Shown here in pieces: positions 11,999 through 24,546 of a stretch of 64,000 nucleotides of DNA. Source of the stretch: Siphonodentalium dalli (Eukaryota > Mollusca > Scaphopoda > Gadilida > Siphonodentaliidae); the NCBI GenBank assembly GCA_032622095.1, contig CP136064.1, forward strand, positions 6,381,512 to 6,445,511. Direction: 5' to 3'. Under the pieces are notes generated by a model, which ran no database searches, was not told where the DNA came from, and saw only the letters and a list, made by a program, of their open reading frames with translations. Position 1 is the first letter of the stretch. Each line of letters opens with the position of its first letter. Position numbers and translations under genes: made by a program.

Positions 11999-14900
11999 TG
12001 AATAACAATATACTTCCATATTAAAATATGGAAGTATAATAAGGGAATCGCGCGGAATTGATTGGAATGTCGATAGTATGATTTATTGACATTTCTGTGT
12101 TCAGTTAGAACGTTCTGGTGTGACCCCCACACATGCATCGAAATTTGGTGACGCGGATAGAAAAGTCGCCATATATCTGCCAATTTTCGAGATATCGAGC
12201 TAATTTTTGCGTCATTGTGTTCGTACTTGATTCCCCTTTAAAAGTTAGCGGGGTTCTGGTGAGGTATTGTGGCGTCATTCTACTATGTAGGCCAATATGT
12301 ATGTTGTTAAGTATATACTTTTCGAATATCTCTGGCCTCCATCGACATAATGCGGCAAGTGGGTAGTCGTTTAGAAGTACTCGAAATTCCCCATCGAATG
12401 ACACCAAACACGTGACGATCGGTTGAAGGAATTTAAATTGATAGTGCATTTTCTGTAAACTTGAACAAAAGGAAGGGGCCACAATTTCTACATTTTTCAA
12501 TCGATTCATAAAATTCACTCATAACGACCCTCAGTACATTTCATAGATACTTCACAACCATTTTTGTTCAAATCGGAGACAAAAACAAATTGACAAATTT
12601 TGCCCCTCCCCTAGCCCGGAAATATTTGAGCGGACCCTTGTCAAAATTTCCTGGTTTCGTCTTCTGTCTATGTTTAAGACGCTCACATAGACCAAATCCA
12701 GTTGTTGCGCTTCGTCTAGGAGAAGATCTGGGCACAAGCACTTTCTATACATGGACTTTATTAGTACATTTTTCTATGTGTTATAACTTGGTCATTTCTC
12801 AACCGATTTACAAAATTCTTTCACGAGTAGCATCAGTACGTCGTATAGATACCCGACAGTAAAAATGGTTGGAATCGGTGACAAGAAAAAAATTGACAAA
12901 TTTTGCACCCCTCCCCAGGTCAACAAATTGTTTTCGGACCTTGGTGAAAATTTCCCCGATTCTTACCCTTTCGTTAGTTAACACGATTACGAGAACCGAA
13001 TTCAGCTGTTTGGCTTCGTATAAAAGAAGATCTGGGCACAAACTTTTTTCATTTTTTTTGTTTAAGGGCCATAACTCTGGAAATCAAGTTGGGACACAAA
13101 CCTAAATGTTTCGATTCCATGTAACTTGGCAAGGTGCATATACCTACCAAATTCCAATGTTCTACCTTTTAAACTGTCTGAGATATAAGAGTTACAAAAT
13201 ATATTAAGAACTATAAATAATGAAAAATAAAAAATAAAAATATGAATAACAATATACTTCCATATTAAAATATGGAAGTATAATAAGGGAATCGCGCGGA
13301 ATTGATTGGAATGTCGATAGTATGATTTATTGACATTCTGTGTTCAGTTAGAACGTTCTGGTGTGACCCCCACACATGCATCGAAATTTGGTGACGCGGA
13401 TAGAAAAGTCGCCATATATCTGCCAATTTTCGAGATATCGAGCTAATTTTTGCGTCATTGTGTTCGTACTTGATTCCCCTTTAAATGTTAGCGGGGTTCT
13501 GGTGAGGTATTGTGGCGTCATTCTACTATGTAGGCCAATATGTATGTTGTTAAGTATATACTTTTCGAATATCTCTGGCCTCCATCGACATAATGCGGCA
13601 AGTGGGTAGTCGTTTAGAAGTACTCGAAATTCCCCATCGAATGACACCAAACACGTGACGATCGGTTGAAGGAATTTAAATTGATAATGCATTTTCTGTA
13701 AACTTGAACAAAAGGAAGGGGCCACAATTTCTACATTTTTCAATCGATTCATAAAATTCACTCATAACGACCCTCAGTACATTTCATAGATACTTCACAA
13801 CCATTTTTGTTCAAATCGGAGACAAAAACAAATTGACAAATTTTGCCCCTCCCCTAGCCCGGAAATATTTGAGCGGACCCTTGTCAAAATTTCCTGGTGT
13901 CGTCTTCTGTCTATGTTTAAGACGCTCACATAGACCAAATCCAGTTGTTGCGCTTCGTCTAGGAGAAGATCTGGGCACAAGCACTTTCTATACATGGACT
14001 TTATTAGTACATTTTTCTATGTGTTATAACTTGGTCATTTCTCAACCGATTTACAAAATTCTTTCACGAGTAGCATCAGTACGTCGTATAGATACCCGAC
14101 AGTAAAAATGGTTGGAATCGGTGACAAGAAAAAAATTGACAAATTTTGCACCCCTCCCCAGGTCAACAAATTGTTTTCGGACCTTGGTGAAAATTTCCCC
14201 GATTCTTACCCTTTCGTTAGTTAACACGATTACGAGAACCGAATTCAGCTGTTTGGCTTCGTATAAAAGAAGATCTGGGCACAAACTTTTTTCATTTTTT
14301 TTGTTTAAGGGCCATAACTCTGGAAATCAAGTTGGGACACAAACCTAAATGTTTCGATTCCATGTAACTTGGCAAGGTGCATATACCTACCAAATTCCAA
14401 TGTTCTACCTTTTAAACTGTCTGAGATATAAGAGTTACAAAATATATTAAGAACTATAAATAATGAAAAATAAAAATAAAAATATGAATAACAATATACT
14501 TCCATATTAAAATATGGAAGTATAATAAGGGAATCGCGCGGAATTGATTGGAATGTCGATAGTATGATTTATTGACATTTCTGTGTTCAGTTAGAACGTT
14601 CTGGTGTGACCCCCACACATGCATCGAAATTTGGTGACGCGGATAGAAAAGTCGCCATATATCTGCCAATTTTCGAGATATCGAGCTAATTTTTGCGTCA
14701 TTGTGTTCGTACTTGATTCCCCTTTAAAAGTTAGCGGGGTTCTGGTGAGGTATTGTGGCGTCATTCTACTATGTAGGCCAATATGTATGTTGTTAAGTAT
14801 ATACTTTTCGAATATCTCTGGCCTCCATCGACATAATGCGGCAAGTGGGTAGTCGTTTAGAAGTACTCGAAATTCCCCATCGAATGACACCAAACACGTG

Positions 14901-17900
14901 ACGATCGGTTGAAGGAATTTAAATTGATAGTGCATTTTCTGTAAACTTGAACAAAAGGAAGGGGCCACAATTTCTACATTTTTCAATCGATTCATAAAAT
15001 TCACTCATAACGACCCTCAGTACATTTCATAGATACTTCACAACCATTTTTGTTCAAATCGGAGACAAAAACAAATTGACAAATTTTGCCCCTCCCCTAG
15101 CCCGGAAATATTTGAGCGGACCCTTGTCAAAATTTCCTGGTTTCGTCTTCTGTCTATGTTTAAGACGCTCACATAGACCAAATCCAGTTGTTGCGCTTCG
15201 TCTAGGAGAAGATCTGGGCACAAGCACTTTCTATACATGGACTTTATTAGTACATTTTTCTATGTGTTATAACTTGGTCATTTCTCAACCGATTTACAAA
15301 ATTCTTTCACGAGTAGCATCAGTACGTCGTATAGATACCCGACAGTAAAAATGGTTGGAATCGGTGACAAGAAAAAAATTGACAAATTTTGCACCCCTCC
15401 CCAGGTCAACAAATTGTTTTCGGACCTTGGTGAAAATTTCCCCGATTCTTACCCTTTCGTTAGTTAACACGATTACGAGAACCGAATTCAGCTGTTTGGC
15501 TTCGTATAAAAGAAGATCTGGGCACAAACTTTTTTCATTTTTTTTGTTTAAGGGCCATAACTCTGGAAATCAAGTTGGGACACAAACCTAAATGTTTCGA
15601 TTCCATGTAACTTGGCAAGGTGCATATACCTACCAAATTCCAATGTTCTACCTTTTAAACTGTCTGAGATATAAGAGTTACAAAATATATTAAGAACTAT
15701 AAATAATGAAAAATAAAAATAAAAATATGAATAACAATATACTTCCATATTAAAATATGGAAGTATAATAACAATATACTTCCATATTAAAATATGGAAG
15801 TATAATAAGGGAATCGTGCGGAATTGATTGGAATGTCGATATTATGATTTATTGACATTTCTGTGTTCAGTTTGAACGTTCTGGTGTGACCCCCTCCCAT
15901 GCATCGAAATTTGGTGACGCGGATAGAATAGTCGTCATATATCTGCCAATTTTCGAGATATCGAGCTAATTATTGCGTCATTGTGTTCGTACTTGATTCT
16001 CCTTTAACAGTTAGCGGGGTTCTGGTGAGGTATTGTGGCGACATTCTACTATGTAGGCCAATATGTATGTTGTTAAGTATATACTTTTCGAATATCTCTG
16101 GCCTCCATCGACATAATGCGGCAAGTTGGTAGTCGTTTAGAAGTACTCGAAATTCCCCATCGAATGACACCAAACACGTGACGATCGGTTGAAGGAATTT
16201 AAATTGATAGTGCATTTTCTGTAAACTTGAACAAAAGGAAGGGGCCACAATTTCTACATTTTTCAACCGATTCATAAAATTCACTCATAACGACACTCAG
16301 TACATTTCATAGATACTTCACAACCATTTTTGTTCAAATCGGAGAGAAAAAAAATTTGACAAATTTTGCCCCTCCCCTAGCCCGGAAATATTTGAGCGGA
16401 CCCTTGTCAAAATTTCCTGGTTTGGTCTTCTGTCTATGTTTAAGACGCTCACATAGACCAAATCCAGTTGTTGCGCTTCGTCTAGGAGAAGATCTGGGCA
16501 CAAGCACTTTCTACACATGGACTTTATTAGTACATTTTTCGATGTATTATAACTTGGTCATTTCTCAACCGATTTACAAAATTCTTTCACGAGTAGCATC
16601 AGTACGTCGTATAGATACCCGACAGTAAAAATGGTTGGAATCGGTGACAAGAAAAAATTGACAAATTTTGCACCCCTCCCCAGGTCAACAAATTGTTTTC
16701 GGACCTTGGTGAAAATTTCCCCGATTCTTACCCTTTCGTTAATAAACACGATTACGAGAACCGAATTCAGCTGTTTGGCTTCGTATAAAAGAAGATCTGG
16801 GCACAAACTTTTTCCATTTGTTTTGTTTAAGGGCCATAACTCTGGAAATCAAGTTGGGACACAAACCTAAATGTTTCGATTCCATGTAACTTGGCAAGGT
16901 GCATATACCTACCAAATTCCAATGTTCTACCTTTTAAACTGTCTGAGATATAAGAGTTACAAAATATATTAAGAACTATAAATAATGAAAAATAAAAAAT
17001 AAAAATATGAATAACAATATACTTCCATATTAAAATATGGAAGTATAATAAGGGAATCGCGCGGAATTGATTGGAATGTCGATATTATGATTTATTGACA
17101 TTTCTGTGTTCAGTTTGAACGTTCTGGTGTGACCCCCACCCATGCATCGAAATTTGGTGACGCGGATAGAATAGTCGTCATATATCTGCCAATTTTCGAG
17201 ATATCGAGCTAATTATTGCGTCATTGTGTTCGTACTTGATTCCCCTTTAACAGTTAGCGGGGTTCTGGTGAGGTATTGTGGCGACATTCTACTATGTAGG
17301 CCAATATGTATGTTGTTAAGTATATACTTTTCGAATATCTCTGGCCTCCATCGACATAATGCGGCAAGTTGGTAGTCGTTTAGAAGTACTCGAAATTCCC
17401 CATCGAATGACACCAAACACGTGACGATCGGTTGAAGGAATTTAAATTGATAGTGCATTTTCTGTAAACTTGAACAAAAGGAAGGGGCCACAATTTCTAC
17501 ATTTTTCAACCGATTCATAAAATTCACTCATAACGACACTCAGTACATTTCATAGATACTTCACAACCATTTTTGTTCAAATCGGAGAGAAAAAAAATTT
17601 GACAAATTTTGCCCCTCCCCTAGCCCGGAAATATTTGAGCGGACCCTTGTCAAAATTTCCTGGTTTGGTCTTCTGTCTATGTTTAAGACGCTCACATAGA
17701 CCAAATCCAGTTGTTGCGCTTCGTCTAGGAGAAGATCTGGGCACAAGCACTTTCTACACATGGACTTTATTAGTACATTTTTCGATGTATTATAACTTGG
17801 TCATTTCTCAACCGATTTACAAAATTCTTTCACGAGTAGCATCAGTACGTCGTATAGATACCCGACAGTAAAAATGGTTGGAATCGGTGACAAGAAAAAA

Positions 17901-20900
17901 TTGACAAATTTTGCACCCCTCCCCAGGTCAACAAATTGTTTTCGGACCTTGGTGAAAATTTCCCCGATTCTTACCCTTTCGTTAATAAACACGATTACGA
18001 GAACCGAATTCAGCTGTTTGGCTTCGTATAAAAGAAGATCTGGGCACAAACTTTTTCCATTTGTTTTGTTTAAGGGCCATAACTCTGGAAATCAAGTTGG
18101 GACACAAACCTAAATGTTTCGATTCCATGTAACTTGGCAAGGTGCATATACCTACCAAATTCCAATGTTCTACCTTTTAAACTGTCTGAGATATAAGAGT
18201 TACAAAATATATTAAGAACTATAAATAATGAAAAATAAAAATAAAAATATGAATAACAATATACTTCCATATTAAAATATGGAAGTATAAAAATTGAATA
18301 ACAATATACATCCATATTAAAATATGGAAGTATAATAAGGGAATCGCGCGGAATTGATTGGAATGTCTATAGTATAGTTTATTGACATTTCTGTATTCAG
18401 TTTGAACGTTCTGGTGTGACCCCCACCCATGCCTCGAAATTTGGTGACGCGGGTAGAAAATTTGCCATATCTCGGCCAATTTTCGTGATATCGAGCTAAT
18501 TTGTGCGTCATTGTGTTCGTATTTGATGCCCCTTTAACATTTAGCTGGGTTCTGGTAAGGTATTGTGGCGATATTCTACTATGTAGGCCAATATGTATGT
18601 TGTTCAGTACATACTTTTCGAATATCTCTGGCCTCCATCGTCATAATACCGCAAGTAGGTAATCGTTTTGAAGTACTAGAAATTCCCCATCGAATGACAC
18701 CAAACACGTGACGATCGGTTGAAGGAATTTAAATTCATAGTGCATTTTCTGTAAACTTGAACAAAAGGAAGGGGCCACAATTTCTACATTTGTCAACCGA
18801 TTCATAAAATTTACTCACAATGATACTCAGTACATCATATAGATACTTCACAACCATTTTGGTTCAAATCGGCGACAAAAAAAAGAAGACAAATTTTGCC
18901 CCTCCCCTAGCCCGGAAAAATTTGAGCGGACCTTTGTCAAAATTTTCTGGTTTGGTCTTCTGTCTATGTTTAAGACGCTCACATAGACCAAATCCAGCTG
19001 TTGCGCTTCGTCTAGGAGAAGATCTGAGCACAAGCACTTTCTACACATGGACTTTATTAGTACATTTTTCGATGTGTTATAACTTGGCCATTTCTCAACC
19101 GATTTACAAAATTCTTTCACGAGTAGCATCAGTACGTCGTATAGATACCCGACAGTAAAAATGGTTGGAATCGGTGACAAAAAAAAATTTGACAAATTTT
19201 GCACCCCTCCCCAGGTCGACAAATTGTATTCGGACCTTGGTGAAAATTTTCTCGATTCGTGCCCTTTCGTTAGTTAACACGGTCACGTAACCCGAATTCA
19301 GCTGCTTGGCTTGTTATAGGAGAAGATCTGGGCACAAACTTTTTCCAAAAATTTTGATTAAGGGCCATAACTCTGGAAAGAAAGTTAGGACATAAACCTA
19401 AATGTTTCATTCAGTTGTAACTTGGCAAGGTGCATATACCTACCAAATTTCAATGATTTATCTTTTTAACTTTCTGAGATATAAGGGTTACAAAATATAT
19501 TAAGAAGAAGAAGTAGCATAAATAATGAAAAATAAAAATAAAAAATTGAATAACAATATACATCCATATTAAAATATGGAAGTATAATAAGGGAATCGCG
19601 CGGAATTGATTGGAATGTCTATAGTATAGTTTATTGACATTTCTGTATTCAGTTTGAACGTTCTGGTGTGACCCCCACCCATGCCTCGAAATTTGGTGAC
19701 GCGGGTAGAAAATTTGCCATATCTCGGCCAATTTTCGTGATATCGAGCTAATTTGTGCGTCATTGTGTTCGTATTTGATGCCCCTTTAACATTTAGCTGG
19801 GTTCTGGTAAGGTATTGTGGCGATATTCTACTATGTAGGCCAATATGTATGTTGTTCAGTACATACTTTTCGAATATCTCTGGCCTCCATCGTCATAATA
19901 CCGCAAGTAGGTAATCATTTTGAAGTACTAGAAATTCCCCATCGAATGACACCAAACACGTGACGATCGGTTGAAGGAATTTAAATTCATAGTGCATTTT
20001 CTGTAAACTTGAACAAAAGGAAGGGGCCACAATTTCTACATTTGTCAACCGATTCATAAAATTTACTCACAATGATACTCAGTACATCATATAGATACTT
20101 CACAACCATTTTGGTTCAAATCGGCGACAAAAAAAAGAAGACAAATTTTGCCCCTCCCCTAGCCCGGAAAAATTTGAGCGGACCTTTGTCAAAATTTTCT
20201 GGTTTGGTCTTCTGTCTATGTTTAAGACGCTCACATAGACCAAATCCAGCTGTTGCGCTTCGTCTAGGAGAAGATCTGAGCACAAGCACTTTCTACACAT
20301 GGACTTTATTAGTACATTTTTCGATGTGTTATAACTTGGCCATTTCTCAACCGATTTACAAAATTCTTTCACGAGTAGCATCAGTACGTCGTATAGATAC
20401 ACGAAAGTAAAAATGGTTGGAATCGGTGACAAAAAAAAATTTGACAAATTTTGCACCCCTCCCCAGGTCGACAAATTGTATTCAGACCTTGGTGAAAATT
20501 TTCTCGATTCGTGCCCTTTCGTTAGTTAACACGGTCACGTAACCCGAATTCAGCTGCTTGGCTTCTTATAGGAGAAGATCTGGGCACAAACTTTTTCCAA
20601 AAATTTTGATTAAGGGCCATAACTCTGGAAAGAAAGTTAGGACATAAACCTAAATGTTTCATTCAGTTGTAACTTGGCAAGGTGCATATACCTACCAAAT
20701 TTCAATGATTTATCTTTTTAACTTTCTGAGATATAAGGGTTACAAAATATATTAAGAAGAAGAAGTAGCATAAATAATGAAAAATAAAAATAAAAAATTG
20801 AATAACAATATACATCCATATTAAAATATGGAAGTATAATAATGAAAAATAAAAATAAAAAATTGAATAACAATATACTTCCATATTAAAATATGGAAGT

Positions 20901-22084
20901 ATAATAACGGAATCGTGCGGAATTGATTGGAATGTCGATAGTTTGGTTTATTGACATTTCTGTGTTCAGTTGGAACGTTCTGGTGTGACCCCCACCCATG
21001 CCTCGAAATTTGGTGACGCGGGTAGAAAATTCGCCATATCTCGGCCAATTTTCGCGATATCGAGATAATGTTTGCGGCATTGTGTTCACATTTGATGCCC
21101 CTTTAATATTTAGCAGGGTTTTGGTAAGGTATTGTGGCGATATTCTACTATGTAGGCTAATATATATGTTGTTCAGTACATACTTTTCGAATATCTCTGG
21201 CGTCCATCGTCATAATACCGCAAGTAGGTAATCGTTTTGAAGTACTAGAAATTCCCCATCGAATGACACCAAACACGTGACAATCGGTTGAAGGAATTTA
21301 AATTCATAGTGCATTTTCTGTAAACTTGAACAAAAGGAAGGGGCCACAATTTCTACATTTGTCAACCGATTCATAAAATTTACTCACAATGACACTCAGT
21401 ACATCATATAGATACTTCACAACCATTTTGGTTCAAATCAGCGACAAATTATTTTTGGACAAATTTTGCCCCTCCCCTAGCCCGGAATAATTTGAGCGGA
21501 CCTTTGTCAAAATTTCCTGGTTTGGTCTTCTGTCTATGTTTAAGACGCTCACATAGACCAGATCCAGCTGTTGCGCTTCGTCTAGGAGAAGATCTGGGCA
21601 CAAGCACTTTCTACACATGGACTTTATTAGTACATTATTCTATGTGTTATAACTTGGCCATTTCTCAACCGATTTACAAAATTCTTTCACGAGTAGCATC
21701 AGTACGTCGTATAGATACACGACAGTAAAAATGGTTGGAATCGGTGACAAGAAAAAAATTGACAAATTTTGCACCCCTCCCCAGGTCGACAAATTGTATT
21801 CGGACCTTGGTGAAAATTTTCTCGATTCGTGCCATTTCGTTAGTTAACACGGTTACGTAAACCGAATTCAGCTGCTTGGCTTCTTATAGGAGAAGATCTG
21901 GGCACAAACTTTTTCCAAAATTTTGGATTAAGGGCCATAACTCTGGAAAGCAAGTTAGGACATAAACCTAAATGTTTCATTCAGTTGTCACTTGGCATGT
22001 TGCATATACCTACCAAATTTCAATGATTTATCTTTTGAACTTTCTGAGATATAAGGGTTACAAAATATATTAAGAAGAGTAGAA
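11999..22084. repeat. Satellite array 2 (eight ~1243-1252-bp units)
   Basis: Junction inverted repeats lie at 12009-12038, 13253-13282, 14495-14524, 15738-15767 plus 15775-15804, 17018-17047, 18260-18289 plus 18305-18334, 19557-19586, 20809-20838 plus 20874-20903. The first three units are one subtype ('ctatacatgg', 'cgttagttaac'). The next two match array 1 units 1-3 ('cgttaataaac'). The last three are a third subtype ('cgcgggtagaaaa', 'ggtcacgtaacc', 1252-bp period). Three junctions are doubled. The last unit ends at the CTAG of Helitron-like element 3. Confidence 0.9.
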
Positions 22085-23329
22085 CTAGAGGTCAGATTCC
22101 ATGGAATCAGATATACTTCCATGGTATTCCATCCCATCCTATGTGAGTGTTATGCGTATATGTGTGTTCCTCTTCATGCGAATGCATATTGGTGCCTTAC
22201 GATCCGATGGTGGACTTGCATTGACATTTCTTAATTTAATATATATTTTGGTACTTCTGTCTGTCTGTTTGTTTGTATGTCAGCTATATATGGCCGGGAA
22301 AACTGCTGGACGGATTTTGACGAAATTTGATAAATGTGGGTACTTTTGTCCAGGGAGTGTTTTGGACGGGTCGAATCGTGACCCCCGACCTGACATTTGT
22401 CTTCAACAAGGACAATCGAAGGTCAAATCGGGTAAAACACGGATTTCCACGAAATTAGATACCTATGGGTACTTTTGTCCGGGGAGTCTTTTGGGCGGGT
22501 CAAGTCGTGACCCCGACCTGACATTGACATTCGAAATGGTAAGGTCAAATCGAGTAAAACGATCGGATTTCGACGAAATTTTATACCTAGGAAAACTTTT
22601 GTCCGGGGAGTGTTTTGGACAGGTCAAATCGTGACAATAGGTTACTTTTACAGTAGAGCGGACATACCTATATAGTATATCGGTGAGCATATTCATGCAT
22701 TTGCCTTGCTTCTTGCTAAGTCCGTTTGAATTTGCGTCATGAAGAGAGGGTTTGAATTTGAGTAATATATATCACCCGTCACAACGTTATACGCTACCAG
22801 GGTTAAACCGTTCAATATAGAGTACAATCAAATAGAGGTTTGCCAACTATGGGCGGTAACTCCTCAGGGAAAGCGCGGACACAAGTTCTGATGCCCGTGG
22901 GCAGTAGGGCATATCGAGATGTGTATACAGTCCAATTTTCGATGCTCTGCTCCTTATAATTTCCGAGATAATAAAATGACATTTTTTCATATAAAGGGAG
23001 ATAACTCCACGGGGTAAATACGGACAATATCCGTTATGAGCCAAAGGCATAGAACTCATTTACCCCAACATACTTACCAAACTTGAGTTTTCTAGTACTA
23101 ATACATTCCGAGATTTGGGCGTTGAAAAAGACTGTAGTATAATAATAATAATAATAATAATGAAAAATAATCGAAAAAGGGCCATAACTCTGTTAAAAGA
23201 TATTGGACCAACATCCGGATACCATTATTTTCAGTAGACCTTAGATGCCTTCATTCGCTAGAGATTTCGCGGTCCTCCTCCCATTAGTTTATGAGTATTT
23301 CCAATTAAACAGAAAACGGCCGCAGTAGA
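22085..23329 (-). mobile_element. Helitron-like element 3
   Basis: The minus-strand 3' end is a perfect palindrome GATTCCATGGAATC (22095-22108), then TGACCT and CTAG (22085-22088), then T. The possible 5' end at 23329 reads TCTACTGCGGCCG on the minus strand, which starts with TC. Inside are two to three diverged ~127-bp tandem modules (22310-22630: 'ggattttgacgaaatttg', 'acttttgtccggggagt') and a 'taactc...aaagcgcggacacaa' module. Positions 22085-22825 recur at 23372-24117. Open frames here follow the repeats and are not genes. Confidence 0.55.
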
Positions 23330-23371
23330 AAAACAATATACTTCCTTGGTTACACCATGGAAGTATAATAA
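23330..23371. repeat. Satellite junction remnant between two Helitron-like elements
   Basis: An imperfect inverted repeat (23337-23367) with arms TATACTTCCTTGG and CCATGGAAGTATA sits between elements 3 and 4. It is preceded by 'aaacaa' and followed by 'ataata', as in the satellite junctions. A (TAA)n tract lies just upstream in element 3, near 23139-23163. Confidence 0.6.
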
Positions 23372-24117
23372 CTAGAGGTCAGATTCCATGGAATCAGATA
23401 TACTTCCATGGTATCCCATCCCATCCCATCCCATGTGAGTGTTATGCGTATATGTGTGTTCCTCTCCATGTGAATGCATATTGGTGCCTTATGATCCGAT
23501 GGCGCACTTGCATTGACATTTCTAAATTTAATATATATTTTGGGACTTCTGTCTGTCTGTTTGTTTGTCTGTTAGCTATGACTGGGAAAACTGCTGGAAG
23601 GATTTTGACAAAATTTGATAGATATGTGTACTTTTGTCCAGGGAGTGTTTTGGAAGTGTCAAATCGTGACTCCCGACCTGACCTTGACCTCCAAAAAGGT
23701 CAATCCTTTTGTAAAATCGGGTAAAAAAGACCGATTTCAACGAAATTTGACACCTATGGGGTACTTTTGTCAGGGGAGTCTTTTGGGTGGTTCAAATATT
23801 GACCCCGACCTCACATTGACCTTCGAAATGGGTAGTTCAAGGTTAAATCGGGTAAAACGAACGGATTTCGACGAAATTTGATACTAGGGAAACTTTTGTC
23901 CGGGGAGTGTTTTGGACAGGTAAAATCGTGACAATAAGTTACTTTTATAGTACAGCGCGGACATACCTATATAGTATATCGATGAGCATGCTCATGAATT
24001 TGCCTTGCTTCTTGACAAGTCCGTTTGAATTTGCGTCATGAAGAGAGGGTTTGAATTTGAATAATATATATCACCTGTTACAACGTTACAGGCTACCAGG
24101 GTTAAACCGTCCAATCT
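23372..24117 (-). mobile_element. Helitron-like element 4, truncated
   Basis: This repeats the first ~745 bp of element 3, including the same palindrome (23382-23395) and CTAG (23372-23375). Homology stops after 'ggctaccagggttaaaccg', where an inverted satellite fragment begins. It has the same ~127-bp tandem modules (23590-23930). Confidence 0.6.
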
Positions 24118-24278
24118 AAATAATTTTGTAAATCGATTGAGAAATTTCAAAGTTATAACAAATCTAAAAATGTACTAATAAAGTCCATGTGTAGAAAGTG
24201 CTTGTGCCCAGATCTTCTCCTAGACGAAGCGCAACAACTGGATTTGGTCTATGTGAACGTCTTAAACATAGACAGAAT
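24118..24278 (-). repeat. Inverted satellite fragment
   Basis: About 160 bp match the satellite in reverse orientation: the region from the 'gtctatgtttaagacg' hairpin to the 'ctcaaccgatttacaaaatt' module. It lies immediately left of the array-flanking repeat. Confidence 0.8.
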
Positions 24279-24317
24279 TAAATATATGAATGTCAATCAA
24301 AATTTTATTTTTCAAAA

Positions 24318-24546
24318 AACTACTATTCTAAAACTAATGAATTTTGAGCGTTTTTGGACTCAAAATATGTCAATTTTAAGCAGCATCGTGATAAAACCGC
24401 AGAATCACGGCCGGCTGACAAGACAGACAGCCGACATAGAGTGATTACCCATTAGCCAATATAACAATTAACGGCAGTGCGCCGAAAAGGAATGGATGTT
24501 GAAATATATCGCTAGTGGTCATTGGTGTAATTTTTGACATTGGCAG
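24318..24546. repeat. Array-flanking repeat, copy 2
   Basis: Near-identical to 4068-4292 and again running directly into satellite sequence. Confidence 0.8.

Noticed and set aside
4478-16284. Repeated minus-strand frames of 104-165 codons and plus-strand frames of 90 codons in each satellite unit
   Set aside because: They recur only because the units are near-identical. In the more diverged C-type units the long frame is broken, opposite-strand frames overlap it, and no motif is recognisable.
22101-22634. A 177-codon plus frame
   Set aside because: It follows the ~127-bp tandem modules of a Helitron-like element and repeats its own text; it is not a gene-like protein.
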